Notes: generated from the letters alone by a model not told the origin. 20,049 nucleotides of DNA from an uncultured Actinomycetes bacterium (GCA_903925705.1 CAIYGJ010000226.1:1-20049); one strand, 5' to 3'. Positions 1 through 7,714 are shown, counted from the first letter of the stretch. Made by a program: numbers and translations.

Positions 1-702
1 ACTGCGCCAGTTGTGCAGCCATCACAAGTTCCCTCGACTTCATCGATTATTACTGAGTCCGAAGAACCTAGCGCAGCGGCTACTGCGACACCCGAAACAT
101 CTTCACTTGCGCCGGAACCAACCTATGAAGCCTCTACCGCATTAAAAGCCGCAAAAGCTCTACAGGTCAGAGGTCGAGCAGCAACAACTAACTACAGTCG
201 GGATGCCTTTGGCTCTGCTTGGAAAGATGTAGATCGAAATGGTTGTGACACTCGAAATGACATTTTGAAGCGGGATTTCTCGACGGCTATCTTTAAGGCA
301 GGAACCGGGGACTGCAAAGTTATCGGAGGCACCTGGACCGATCCATATTCAAATGAGAGCTATACGTTTGATAAAGCACCTAGTGGCGCTCAGATTGATC
401 ACGTAGTTGCCCTAAAAAATGCCTGGCAAATGGGTGCTGATTTATGGACAGACCAAATGCGTGTCGAGTATGCGAACGATCCGCTAAATCTGATCGTGAC
501 AATTGCTTCCTTGAATCAACAAAAGAGTGATGCGAATGCGGCTTCTTGGTTGCCGCCTTACAAACCAGGCAGATGTGCATTCATTGCTACCCAGGTGGCG
601 GTCAAAACCAAATGGAAACTTTATGTGACGTCTGCCGAAAAAGAAGTATTCGTCGCAATTTTGAATAAACCAGAATGTGCTCAAACTTTGTTGCCGAACT
701 AG
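1..702 (+). CDS. DUF1524/HNH-family nuclease, secreted-type (5' partial)
   Basis: The reading frame is open from base 1, so the true start and any signal peptide lie upstream of the window. The visible part opens with about 40 residues rich in Ser, Thr, Glu, Ala and Pro, typical of a flexible linker in an exported protein. The rest matches the DUF1524 fold (GmrSD C-terminal nuclease, an HNH relative). Supporting motifs are IDHVVALKNAWQMGA, which supplies the catalytic Asp-His, then YANDPLNLIV with the conserved Asn, and later KSDANAASWLPP. Two Cys pairs (GCDTRND, GDCKV, GRCAF, PEC) would suit disulfides in an extracellular protein. By family it is a metal-dependent DNase, probably acting outside the cell or at the surface. 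The substrate cannot be told from sequence. The next gene starts 33 bases downstream on the same strand. Confidence 0.85.
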   Translation, partial: TAPVVQPSQVPSTSSIITESEEPSAAATATPETSSLAPEPTYEASTALKAAKALQVRGRAATTNYSRDAFGSAWKDVDRNGCDTRNDILKRDFSTAIFKAGTGDCKVIGGTWTDPYSNESYTFDKAPSGAQIDHVVALKNAWQMGADLWTDQMRVEYANDPLNLIVTIASLNQQKSDANAASWLPPYKPGRCAFIATQVAVKTKWKLYVTSAEKEVFVAILNKPECAQTLLPN

Positions 703-735
703 AAATTGCATGCGTAAATGAGGCACAATTAACCC

Positions 736-1200
736 ATGTCCAACCCTCCTGCAGTGCTCATGGTCGAGTTGGTTATGTCGATCGATCGCATGATTCAGTC
801 CGCAGAGGCGGCGAAGGTAACACAAAGTCATTTAGCAATTCCGGGTGAGTGGCCCGCGCAAGTAGTTTTGGGACATGTTTCGCAGGTTGATGAACAAATT
901 TGGATACCAAGAATCGCTCAAATGTGTCAGTCGCAGGTTGAAGGCGGCCAATCTCCATCCTTTGATTGGTGGGAACCAGACGCAGAGGCCACTTTCGAAA
1001 AGTTTCGTGACATTTCCCTTGAGGAAGCGTCCGCTTTAGCGATGTCCGCTCGCACCCAACTGTTATTGGCAGTAAAGGAATTGTCACCTGAGCAATGGAG
1101 TGCAACTGCCATCCACGAGGCGTTTGGCAGCATTGATGTTGCTGGCTTGATCATTCAGATCTTGACGCATGACGAAGAACATCGGGCCAGTTTGGTGTAA
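736..1200 (+). CDS. DinB-like (DinB_2) putative metalloenzyme
   Basis: A 154-residue protein of the usual size for the DinB/YfiT four-helix-bundle superfamily. The family's metal-binding His pattern is visible: a His in VLGHVSQVDEQIW near residue 45 and a paired His in HDEEH near the C-terminus. These proteins bind a divalent metal; some are thiol-dependent S-transferases that use mycothiol or bacillithiol. A mycothiol link is plausible because mshC is in the same window, but the substrate is unknown. The ATG at 736 has no good ribosome site. The hexamer CACAAT lies six bases before it, a weak version of the leaderless signal seen at other genes here. An ATG at 760 is an alternative start. 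No partner is indicated by the neighbours. Confidence 0.75.
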   Translation: MSNPPAVLMVELVMSIDRMIQSAEAAKVTQSHLAIPGEWPAQVVLGHVSQVDEQIWIPRIAQMCQSQVEGGQSPSFDWWEPDAEATFEKFRDISLEEASALAMSARTQLLLAVKELSPEQWSATAIHEAFGSIDVAGLIIQILTHDEEHRASLV

Positions 1201-1239
1201 TTGCCCGCGATTGCAGGTTTAAGTCGACGATTTGAAGGG

Positions 1240-1245
1240 TAATCT
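1240..1245 (+). promoter_or_regulatory. Candidate -10 box (leaderless) for lemA
   Basis: TAATCT matches TANNNT and ends six bases before the lemA ATG at 1252, so transcription would start at or next to the start codon. No convincing -35 box is seen. Confidence 0.45.
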
Positions 1246-1251
1246 AAATCC

Positions 1252-1809
1252 ATGAATGGTGTTTATGTATTTCTTGGTGTTCTTGCACTTCTAGTAGTAA
1301 TCGGCATTGCGCAATACAACAAGTTGGTGCGCCTGAATGTTGCTGTCGACGAAGGTTTCGCTCAGATTGAAGTCCAACTGCAGCGTAGAGGCGATTTAAT
1401 TCCCAATTTAGTCGAAACCGTCAAGGGATACGCATCTCACGAAAAGGAAACTTTCGAGAAAGTAGTGCAGGCCCGAGCTCAAGCCACTGCTGCCCAAGGC
1501 GTTGCCGCGGTTGCCGAAGCTGATGGAATGCTAACGCAGGCCTTACGCGGACTTTTGGCCGTAGCTGAGGCTTACCCGGATCTAAAGGCCTCGGCAAACT
1601 TCCTCTCTCTTCAAGAGGAATTGTCGGCAACAGAAAACAAGGTCGGCTTTGCACGCCAGTACTACAACGACACTGTGCGTTCGTTGAATGAGTCGATTGT
1701 TGCTATACCTGGAAAATTCTTTGCTGGCTTAGCAAAAGTCACTGCGCGGGATTTCTATGTGGTCGATGATCCCAACAAGCGCACGGTTCCCAACGTTACG
1801 TTCAACTAG
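1252..1809 (+). CDS. lemA: LemA family membrane protein
   Basis: A 185-residue protein with one N-terminal membrane segment (about residues 4-20, VYVFLGVLALLVVIGIA) followed by a long helical domain outside the membrane. Family landmarks are NVAVDEGFAQIEVQLQRRGDLIPNLVETVKGYASHEKETF and, near the C-terminus, a region rich in Tyr-Asn (FARQYYNDTVRSLNESI) followed by IPGKFFAGLAKV. LemA proteins are widespread and of poorly defined biochemical function. They often sit beside an M48 protease, as here, where htpX starts 33 bases downstream. That pairing suggests a joint role in membrane-protein quality control, which is inference. Length is normal for the family. The ATG at 1252 has a TANNNT box six bases upstream, so the transcript is probably leaderless and may carry htpX as well. 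Confidence 0.92.
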   Translation: MNGVYVFLGVLALLVVIGIAQYNKLVRLNVAVDEGFAQIEVQLQRRGDLIPNLVETVKGYASHEKETFEKVVQARAQATAAQGVAAVAEADGMLTQALRGLLAVAEAYPDLKASANFLSLQEELSATENKVGFARQYYNDTVRSLNESIVAIPGKFFAGLAKVTARDFYVVDDPNKRTVPNVTFN

Positions 1810-1842
1810 GTTATGCACGACGTTTTTAGTTAAAGGGAAATT

Positions 1843-2760
1843 TTGTCCAACTTCAGAGCGCAACAACAAAGCAATCGACGAAAAACATATCTTCTTCTTG
1901 GAGTTATGGGTAGTCTGACAGCGTTTGTAATATACGCTTTCGCGATATTTCTTGGTTACACCAGTATCGGTGTTATCCCTATCGCCATTGGCGTTTCTGT
2001 AATCAGCGTTTGGGGCTCGTACTATTCCTCGGACAAAATTGTGCTCACTATGACGGGTGCCAAAGTAATTGATCACGATTCCGCGCCACAGCTATTCAAT
2101 TTGGTTCACGAAATAACAATCGCTTCCGGATTGCCCATGCCAAAAGTTGCCATCGTTGAGGATGATGCACCTAATGCATTTGCAACAGGACGAGACCCGA
2201 AACACGCAGTGGTTGCCTTTACAACTGGCATTTTGCGCGTTATGGATCGTGAGCAACTGCAAGGTGTTGCTGCACACGAACTGGCCCATGTTGCTAACCG
2301 CGATACCTTAGTTTCCGCAGTTGCTGCCACTACTGCAGGAGCCATCGCCTTGATGAGTGACCTGCTGCTACGCATTAGTTTTTTCGGTGGCGGGCGTCGA
2401 GACGAAAATGGGGGATCAAACCCATTTGTATTGATCGCAGCGGTAGTCGCAGCAATTCTTGCACCAATAGCTGCAGTTCTTTTAAGGGCGGCAATTTCAC
2501 GAAATCGAGAGTCGTTGGCGGATGCCACGGCTGTTGCCTTCACTAGAAATCCCACCGGTCTAAGACGTGCGCTAGAAACCTTATCGGCAGATAGCACTGT
2601 GGTGCACCAAAAATCTAATGCGGTTGCCCACCTTTGGATCGAGTCACCGCTTGATAACAAGATGACTTCAAAATTGTTTGCTACCCACCCAGCAATCGAA
2701 GAGCGAATCGCAAATCTGCGCGCTCTCGAGCAACGTGGCCCAGTTTCGGATCCCGTTTAG
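1843..2760 (+). CDS. htpX: Membrane zinc metalloprotease HtpX (M48)
   Basis: M48 membrane protease that degrades misfolded or damaged membrane proteins. Two N-terminal membrane segments (about residues 16-38 and 42-60) precede the catalytic domain. The zinc site is HELAH at residues 145-149, with the third ligand Glu at about 223 in the NRESLADA motif. The HtpX landmark NAFATGRDPKHAVVAFTTGIL is present at about 111-131. A further hydrophobic pair flanks a Gly/Arg-rich loop at about 182-192. The length of 305 residues is normal. The start is TTG at 1843, preceded by AAAGGGA at a suitable distance; no in-frame ATG near the N-terminus would preserve the first membrane segment. It follows lemA closely and is probably co-transcribed with it. 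Confidence 0.95.
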   Translation: MSNFRAQQQSNRRKTYLLLGVMGSLTAFVIYAFAIFLGYTSIGVIPIAIGVSVISVWGSYYSSDKIVLTMTGAKVIDHDSAPQLFNLVHEITIASGLPMPKVAIVEDDAPNAFATGRDPKHAVVAFTTGILRVMDREQLQGVAAHELAHVANRDTLVSAVAATTAGAIALMSDLLLRISFFGGGRRDENGGSNPFVLIAAVVAAILAPIAAVLLRAAISRNRESLADATAVAFTRNPTGLRRALETLSADSTVVHQKSNAVAHLWIESPLDNKMTSKLFATHPAIEERIANLRALEQRGPVSDPV

Positions 2761-2820
2761 AGTTTTGCTGATTCGCCTGACAACTCAGAGAAGTCATGCA
2801 AATCTTGTCTAAATTCACTT

Positions 2821-2825
2821 GGAGG
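2821..2825 (+). promoter_or_regulatory. Ribosome binding site deciding the RidA-family start
   Basis: GGAGG lies four bases before ATG 2830. A TTG at 2827 in the same frame is too close to the GGAGG, so ATG 2830 is preferred. Confidence 0.6.
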
Positions 2826-2829
2826 TTTG

Positions 2830-3216
2830 ATGAGTCACACCGGTATTACTAGCCCTTACTCATGGGATAGCCCTTTTCACTACTCGCAGGCAACTGTTCA
2901 TAACGGAATTGTTTACGTCTCGGGACAGGCCGCACTAGGGGCTGACGGTTCAATTGTCGGAGAAAACGACTTTGATGCCCAAGCACATCAAGTTTTTGCG
3001 AACCTAAAGACAGTTCTCGCTGCAGCAGGCAGTGATCTATCTAAAGTGTTTAAAGTCAACATTTACATGACGGACATGACTCAGTTTCCTACGATCATCG
3101 AATGCCGCGAGAAGTATTTCTCAAAGCCTTACCCAGCGGATACAACCGTCGAGGTAACTGCATTAGCTATTCCAGGGTTGCTACTTGAAATCGATGTAAT
3201 CGCTTCTATAGCTTAG
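2830..3216 (+). CDS. RidA (YjgF/YER057c/UK114) family protein lacking the catalytic Arg
   Basis: A 128-residue protein with the Rid fold. Landmarks are VYVSGQAALGADGSIVG near the N-terminus, QAHQVFANLKTVLAAAGSDLSKVFKVNIYMTDM in the middle, and a C-terminal VEVTAL...LEIDVIA strand pair. Canonical RidA deaminates reactive enamine/imine intermediates such as 2-aminoacrylate using an Arg in a PAR-S/T motif. Here the equivalent position is Asp (PADTTVEV, residue about 104). The distal Glu of LEIDVIA is kept. This resembles Rid subfamilies that lack the Arg and have no 2-aminoacrylate deaminase activity, so the gene symbol ridA is not assigned. The stop codon directly abuts the stop of trhO on the other strand. 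Confidence 0.88.
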   Translation: MSHTGITSPYSWDSPFHYSQATVHNGIVYVSGQAALGADGSIVGENDFDAQAHQVFANLKTVLAAAGSDLSKVFKVNIYMTDMTQFPTIIECREKYFSKPYPADTTVEVTALAIPGLLLEIDVIASIA

Positions 3217-4110
3217 TTAGCCAGCGAAATCTTCTTCGCCTGTGTCTGGTTTTGTGGCTCCCGATTTCTCAGCGCAATCGACACAGAGCAGCGCTAGCTT
3301 GCGGCCCTGAGAAACGTGCCTATTGTAGAAATCTTTACTTGGCTTGCCACAATCGTCACAACAACTCAGGACCTTGGTGTGGTTTGAGAATTCCATACTC
3401 ATTCGATTGTCAAAGATATATAGCGAACCATCCCAAAGACCATCATCACCAAACTGCTCGCCGTACTTAACAATCCCGCCTTTGATTTGGTAAACCTCTT
3501 CAAATCCTCGGCTTTTCATAACAGCCGACAGCACCTCGCATCTGATGCCTCCGGTGCAATAGGTGACTATTGGCTTGTCCTTTAAGTGATCGTATTTACC
3601 GCTCTCAAATTCGGCAACGAAATCCCGCGTAGTTTCCACATCGGGAACTATTGCATTACGAAATTTGCCAACTCGAGCTTCGTAGGCATTTCGTCCATCA
3701 AAGAAAACAACTTCATCGCCACGAGTTTCCACTAATTCGTGAACCTCAGTAGGAGACAGGTGTATGCCACCGCCGATGATTCCAGATTCATCAACTTTAA
3801 GTTCATTGGGAGCGCCAAACGAAACGACCTCATCGCGTACGCGAACAGTTAGTTTCGGAAAGTCATTGCCGGTTCCATCGGACCACTTGAAGTCAATCTT
3901 GCTAAACCCCGGATATGCCTTGGTCTTTCGGATGTAGCGCTTCAACGCATCAATGTCGCCCCCTAAAGTGCCATTGATGCCGTGCTCAGAAATGATGATT
4001 CGACCCTTCAAACCGAGCAGCTCGCAAAGGTCGTACTGCCAGAGCCGCACTGCCGCTGGATGAGGGATAGGTGCAAAACCGTAATAGAGGATGACCTTGG
4101 GAATTGCCAT
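3217..4110 (-). CDS. trhO: tRNA uridine(34) 5-hydroxylase TrhO (rhodanese/UPF0176)
   Basis: TrhO (YceA) hydroxylates U34 of tRNA using molecular oxygen, a step toward 5-oxyacetyl- or 5-methoxyuridine wobble bases. The protein has an N-terminal ferredoxin-like domain (ILYYGFAPI..., EHGINGTLGGD) followed by a rhodanese domain with the active-site loop YCTGGIRCE (Cys at about residue 185). A C-terminal Cys cluster (CCDDC and CVDC) probably binds zinc. The length of 297 residues is normal. ATG at 4110 is chosen because GAGGTGG precedes it and the family start (MAIPKVILYY) matches. The frame runs open further upstream, but that extension overlaps the tRNA gene. The tRNA-Leu lies 42 bases upstream on the same strand, so the two may be co-transcribed. 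Confidence 0.93.
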   Translation of the reverse strand: MAIPKVILYYGFAPIPHPAAVRLWQYDLCELLGLKGRIIISEHGINGTLGGDIDALKRYIRKTKAYPGFSKIDFKWSDGTGNDFPKLTVRVRDEVVSFGAPNELKVDESGIIGGGIHLSPTEVHELVETRGDEVVFFDGRNAYEARVGKFRNAIVPDVETTRDFVAEFESGKYDHLKDKPIVTYCTGGIRCEVLSAVMKSRGFEEVYQIKGGIVKYGEQFGDDGLWDGSLYIFDNRMSMEFSNHTKVLSCCDDCGKPSKDFYNRHVSQGRKLALLCVDCAEKSGATKPDTGEEDFAG

Positions 4111-4152
4111 AGCCACCTCACCAGAAAGTTCTGCGCCGAATCGCAGTTTTTG

Positions 4153-4236
4153 TGTCCGAGGGGGGACTTGAACCCCCATCCCCGTGAAGGGACTAACACC
4201 TCAAGCTAGCGCGTCTGCCAATTCCGCCACTCGGAC
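4153..4236 (-). tRNA. tRNA-Leu (anticodon GAG)
   Basis: Read on the minus strand, GTCCGAG at the 5' end pairs with CTCGGAC at the 3' end to give a perfect 7-bp acceptor stem, followed by discriminator A. The D arm contains TGGCGGAATTGGCAGACGC. The anticodon arm CTAGC-ttGAGgt-GTTAG gives anticodon GAG (reads CTC/CTT). A long variable arm (TCCCTTCACGGGGA) marks it as class II, as expected for Leu. The T arm is GGGGGTTCAAGTCCCCC. The gene is 84 bases long and CCA is not encoded. Confidence 0.97.
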
Positions 4237-4264
4237 CGGTGTGCTGATCGTGCTCAGCCCCGTA

Positions 4265-4294
4265 AGAATACCTGCAAATCAGTATCTGGCTCAA
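4265..4294 (-). promoter_or_regulatory. Candidate promoter of tRNA-Leu(GAG)
   Basis: On the minus strand, TTGAGC (4294-4289) and TATTCT (4270-4265) are separated by 18 bases. The predicted transcription start would lie about 20 bases before the tRNA 5' end. The spacing and both hexamers fit a sigma-70-type promoter. Confidence 0.5.
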
Positions 4295-4321
4295 ATGCAC
4301 AGTCGCTCCACAAATCAGTAT
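4275..4321 (+). repeat. Pair of 11-bp direct repeats between tRNA-Leu and the M20 gene
   Basis: CAAATCAGTAT occurs at 4275-4285 and again at 4311-4321, 36 bases apart start to start. Both copies are followed closely by TGG. The first copy lies in the spacer of the candidate tRNA promoter and the second just upstream of the M20 peptidase start. The pair could be an operator or a chance duplication. Confidence 0.6.
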
Positions 4322-4343
4322 TGGATTGCGCCAGACTATGGGT

Positions 4344-5663
4344 ATGTCAATTGAGCCACTAGCAGATGTAGATTCCGAAGTCGTTGAGATTGTTCGCGAC
4401 CTTATCCAAATAGATACTTCAAACTATGGGGATGGAAGTGGGCCAGGAGAGGCCCTGGCTGCTGAGTATGTGGAAGCCAAACTCAAAGAAGTTGGTATTG
4501 AATGCGAACGCTACGAAACAACAAGTGGCAAGCGACAAGGCGTAAACGCTCGCATTGAAGGCAAGGACCCAAGTAAGCCGGCATTGCTAATTCATGGTCA
4601 CTTAGATGTTGTTCCAGCTGAAGCAAAAGATTGGACCTATCATCCGTTCGCTGCTGAAGTACACGACGGAATGATTTGGGGTCGCGGCGCTGTCGACATG
4701 AAAGATGGCGATGGCATGATTCTTGCGATGGCTCGATCATGGGCGAGAAATGGCGTTCAACCTGATCGCACAATTGTTTTCGATTGGTTGCCAGACGAGG
4801 AAGCTGGCAGCGAGCATGGATCAGGTTGGTTGGTTGAAAATCGTCCCGAGTTATACCGTGGCGTAACTCAGGCGGTCGGAGAAGTTGGCGGCTTTTCGCT
4901 CACGCTTCGTGATGACGTTCGTCTTTACCTAGTCCAGACTGCCGAAAAGGGTATTCGCTGGATGAAATTGAAGGCTGAAGGAACTGCTGGGCACGGATCT
5001 TTTATTAACAACGACAATGCGGTTACCAAGCTTGCCGAAGCTGTGGCCGCTGTTGGTAACCACAAGTTTGATCTAGCCTTGACTCCAACCGTTAGAGACT
5101 TCATCAAGGCTGTATCGGATGCGCTTGGCATGGAATTAAGTGCTGATGATCCAGAAGAATTGCTGGCACAACTTGGTCCAATCGCGCGAATAATCGGTGC
5201 CACGCTTTCCAATACCGCCAATCCAACAATGTTGAACGCCGGATACAAGCACAACGTGATTCCAGGCGCAGCTGAAGCGATGATCGACGGCAGATTCCTT
5301 CCAGGATATGAAGATGAACTAATCAAAGACATTGAAAACCTTCTGCCACCAGGTGTCGTGCTCGAAGATGTAGTAAACGGCATTGCACTAGAGGCTCCGT
5401 TCGAAGGCCCGCTAATCGATGCAATGGGCGCTGCGATCCGTGCCGAAGATCCATTCGGTACTCCCGTTCCTTACACAGTAAGTGGCGGCACGGATGCAAA
5501 AGCATTCAGCACACTCGGCATTACTTGCTATGGATTCCTGCCATTGCTCTTGCCACCTGAACTGGACTTCAGCGCAATGTTCCATGGCGTTGACGAGCGG
5601 GTACCAACTACCGGGTTAGAGTTCGGCGCGCGAGTAATGGACCGTTTCGTTCGAAGTCTCTAG
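4344..5663 (+). CDS. M20/M25/M40 family zinc metallopeptidase
   Basis: A 439-residue cytoplasmic dizinc hydrolase. The M20 metal ligands are clear: HGHLDVV near residue 85 (first His and Asp), GRGAVDMKDG about 30 residues later (bridging Asp), DEEAGSEHG (catalytic Glu plus metal Glu), and FHGVDERVP near the C-terminus (final His). A lid/dimerisation domain with the family's GTAGHGS motif (near 220) sits in the middle. Members cleave dipeptides or N-acyl amino acids; the exact substrate cannot be read from sequence. In many actinobacteria a DUF5703 gene lies nearby, as it does here just downstream in convergent orientation. The start is uncertain: ATG 4344 gives the family-like N-terminus and has CAGACT six bases upstream, a weak leaderless signal. 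ATG 4338 and TTG 4326 are in-frame alternatives. No ribosome site is seen. Confidence 0.9.
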   Translation: MSIEPLADVDSEVVEIVRDLIQIDTSNYGDGSGPGEALAAEYVEAKLKEVGIECERYETTSGKRQGVNARIEGKDPSKPALLIHGHLDVVPAEAKDWTYHPFAAEVHDGMIWGRGAVDMKDGDGMILAMARSWARNGVQPDRTIVFDWLPDEEAGSEHGSGWLVENRPELYRGVTQAVGEVGGFSLTLRDDVRLYLVQTAEKGIRWMKLKAEGTAGHGSFINNDNAVTKLAEAVAAVGNHKFDLALTPTVRDFIKAVSDALGMELSADDPEELLAQLGPIARIIGATLSNTANPTMLNAGYKHNVIPGAAEAMIDGRFLPGYEDELIKDIENLLPPGVVLEDVVNGIALEAPFEGPLIDAMGAAIRAEDPFGTPVPYTVSGGTDAKAFSTLGITCYGFLPLLLPPELDFSAMFHGVDERVPTTGLEFGARVMDRFVRSL

Positions 5664-5668
5664 CGCTG

Positions 5669-5857
5669 CTACGCCGTACGTTGTAAGTGATAAATTTTGC
5701 GACGTAGGCGAACATATCTGCTGCCATCTTGGTAGACGCGAACTCTTTCAAGCTCCCAGCGTTCAATTTCTGCCATTGCGGTCAGATAAGTTTTCACGTC
5801 CGCTCGTTTGGTTCCACGATGGAAATTCATTTCCCGAAACTCCCAAACAGCGCTCAT
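5669..5857 (-). CDS. DUF5703 family small protein
   Basis: A 62-residue basic protein (MSAVWEFREMNFHRGTKRAD...WELERVRVYQDGSRYVRLRRKI) that fits the small actinobacterial DUF5703 family by its WEF/WEL, RGT and DGSRYVRLRRKI landmarks. Its function is unknown. Its ATG overlaps the stop of the aldo/keto reductase gene in an ATGA arrangement (5857-5854), so the two are translationally coupled. Three in-frame codons upstream give another ATG at 5866, but the coupled start is preferred. Its stop codon lies five bases from the stop of the convergent M20 peptidase gene. Confidence 0.8.
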   Translation of the reverse strand: MSAVWEFREMNFHRGTKRADVKTYLTAMAEIERWELERVRVYQDGSRYVRLRRKIYHLQRTA

Positions 5858-6804
5858 TGATTCCATCCGAAATCTGGGTAACCGCGATCAATAGCTGAAA
5901 CTTCATCAAGGGCTTCATGAATTTCATCGGGCAGCTGTGCTGAAACTGAATTTAGAACGACTCGGAGTTGTGCTGCGGTCCTGGCACCTATGACTGCGCT
6001 TGCAACCTGGGGTTTGGCGCTTACCCAAGCTAATGCGACGTCTATCGGGGTCAAACCAAGCCCTTCAGCTGCGGTGCACACTGCGTCAACGATCGCTCTG
6101 GATCGGTCATTTAGGTATGGGGTAATGAATGCGGAAAAATGTGAGGTGGCTGCCCTGGAATCTGGTGGGGTGTTATGCCGATACTTGCCGGTCAGAACAC
6201 CACGACCCAGGGGAGACCAAGCCATCACTCCAACACCAAGATCAGCCGCTGCAGGAACTACTTCTCGCTCGATGCCACGTTGCAGAAGCGAATATTCCAT
6301 TTGGGCGCTGATGACTGGATACTTAGACCCAAGTGCTGCGCTTGTTAGCTGCCAACCAGAGTAATTCGACACTCCAAGATATCGAACTTTGCCAGAATCA
6401 ATTGCATGTGCCGCAGCACTAAGCGTTTCCTCCAGTGGAGTGTACGGATCCCAAGCATGAATGTGCCAGACGTCAACGTGAGTGCGTCGCAATCGACGCA
6501 ACGTTGTTTCGAGAGCATTAAGAAGATGGCTGCGGCTGGCATCTCGCCTGCGATTAGTACGAACACTTCCGGCCTTGCTGGAAATCAGAACATCTGGTTG
6601 CTCGCGACAAAATTCACCGACGATTTCCTCGGACACACCATCGCTGTACACATCAGCGGTGTCAATAAATCTGCCACCAGCTTCGTAGTAAAGATTAAAT
6701 TGATCTCTCGCCTCGTGAATGTCCGTATCCCGACCCCACGTCATGGTGCCTATCGAGTATTGCGACACTAGCAAGCCGCTCTGACCCAAAGATCGAAGTT
6801 CCAT
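5854..6804 (-). CDS. Aldo/keto reductase family oxidoreductase
   Basis: A 316-residue NADPH-type (beta/alpha)8-barrel reductase. The catalytic tetrad is visible: Asp48 and Tyr53 in FIDTADVYSDG, Lys77 in LISSKAG, and His116 in DVWHIHAWDP. Later landmarks are YLGVSNYSGWQL, the EYSLLQRGIEREVVP segment, and the AWSPLGRGVLTGKY motif, which is typical of the AKR11/YghZ-like groups. It ends with the cofactor-binding region (SAVIGARTAAQL). The substrate, probably an aldehyde or ketone, is not predictable. Its stop overlaps the DUF5703 start by four bases, forming a two-gene operon. The ATG at 6804 has TAGCGT exactly six bases upstream, pointing to a leaderless transcript. It is divergent from uppP. 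Confidence 0.93.
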   Translation of the reverse strand: MELRSLGQSGLLVSQYSIGTMTWGRDTDIHEARDQFNLYYEAGGRFIDTADVYSDGVSEEIVGEFCREQPDVLISSKAGSVRTNRRRDASRSHLLNALETTLRRLRRTHVDVWHIHAWDPYTPLEETLSAAAHAIDSGKVRYLGVSNYSGWQLTSAALGSKYPVISAQMEYSLLQRGIEREVVPAAADLGVGVMAWSPLGRGVLTGKYRHNTPPDSRAATSHFSAFITPYLNDRSRAIVDAVCTAAEGLGLTPIDVALAWVSAKPQVASAVIGARTAAQLRVVLNSVSAQLPDEIHEALDEVSAIDRGYPDFGWNQ

Positions 6805-6810
6805 AGGTTC

Positions 6811-6816
6811 ACGCTA
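6811..6816 (-). promoter_or_regulatory. Candidate -10 box (leaderless) for the aldo/keto reductase
   Basis: On the minus strand TAGCGT is followed by six bases and then the ATG at 6804, matching TANNNT-N6-ATG. Confidence 0.45.
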
Positions 6817-6880
6817 GCGTTTGTTTCGGTGATTGTTTTAGAAGTGTTGTGTGTGTCTTGATTTGGTTTTGGGAGCAATT

Positions 6881-7714
6881 GTGAATGAGCAGATGTCTTG
6901 GCTACACGCCATAGTCTTGGGAATCTCGCAAGGGTTAACCGAGTTTCTGCCCATCTCTTCCACGGCACATACCTTGATCATTTCAAAGCTCCTAGGCTGG
7001 CCCGATCCTGGCGCCGCATTCACGGCGGTTACCCAAATTGGTACGGAACTTGCAGTTGTTATATATTTTCGTCGCGACATCATGCGCATACTAAAAGCTT
7101 GGTCTACAAGTTTTGTAAAGACCGAAATGCGATCTAATCCTGATGCAAAAATGGGTTGGTACGTAATCGCAGGAACAATACCAATCGGAATTGCAGGACT
7201 TGCATTTAAGTCATCCATTGAAACCACGGCTCGAAATTTGTGGCTCGTGGCGGGGACGTTGATAGTCATGGGAATCCTTTTGGGTGTTGCAGACAGGTAC
7301 GCCAAACACACCAAGGTGGAGTCTGACCTCAACGCCCGAAATGCGGTGCTGTTTGGACTTGGACAGGCGCTTGCCTTGATCCCTGGTGTCTCAAGAAGTG
7401 GCGCAACTATTACAACCGGTCTTGTGATGGGATTCAAGCGTGACGTGGTTGCCAGATATTCATTCTTGTTGGCGATACCCGCAGTGTTTGCTTCGGCCGC
7501 GCTGACCGCCGGGGATATTTCTTCAGATCAGTTCGTCAATTGGCCGGCCACGATCGTGGCAACTGGCGTGGCATTTGTGGTCGGCTACTTGGTCATTTCC
7601 AGTTTGATGAAGTATTTGCAAACACGAACCTTTTTGCCATTTGTGATTTACCGAGTCTCACTTGGGAGCCTTTTAGTGGTTTTGCTCGCTACCGGCGTAC
7701 TTTCTGCCACCTAG
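6881..7714 (+). CDS. uppP: Undecaprenyl-diphosphatase UppP (BacA)
   Basis: Integral membrane phosphatase that converts undecaprenyl pyrophosphate to the monophosphate, recycling the lipid carrier for peptidoglycan and other envelope polymers; excess enzyme confers bacitracin resistance. The two signature motifs are present: QGLTEFLPISSTAH (about residues 17-30, with catalytic Glu21) and PGVSRSGATI (about 168-177, with essential Arg172). Several hydrophobic helices fill the rest, and the length of about 277 residues is normal. GTG 6881 is chosen because GGGAG lies five bases upstream. ATG 6893 gives the more family-like MSWLHAIVLG start but has no ribosome site. It is divergent from the aldo/keto reductase and 30 bases before the histidine phosphatase gene. 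Confidence 0.94.
   Translation: MNEQMSWLHAIVLGISQGLTEFLPISSTAHTLIISKLLGWPDPGAAFTAVTQIGTELAVVIYFRRDIMRILKAWSTSFVKTEMRSNPDAKMGWYVIAGTIPIGIAGLAFKSSIETTARNLWLVAGTLIVMGILLGVADRYAKHTKVESDLNARNAVLFGLGQALALIPGVSRSGATITTGLVMGFKRDVVARYSFLLAIPAVFASAALTAGDISSDQFVNWPATIVATGVAFVVGYLVISSLMKYLQTRTFLPFVIYRVSLGSLLVVLLATGVLSAT

Noticed and set aside
4111..4179. N-terminal extension of TrhO by 23 codons
   Set aside because: The extension overlaps the 3' part of the tRNA-Leu gene and has no family similarity; ATG 4110 has a clear GAGGTGG site.
4925..5383. 152-residue minus-strand frame over the M20 peptidase
   Set aside because: Shadow frame; its Ser-rich composition reflects reversed coding sequence.
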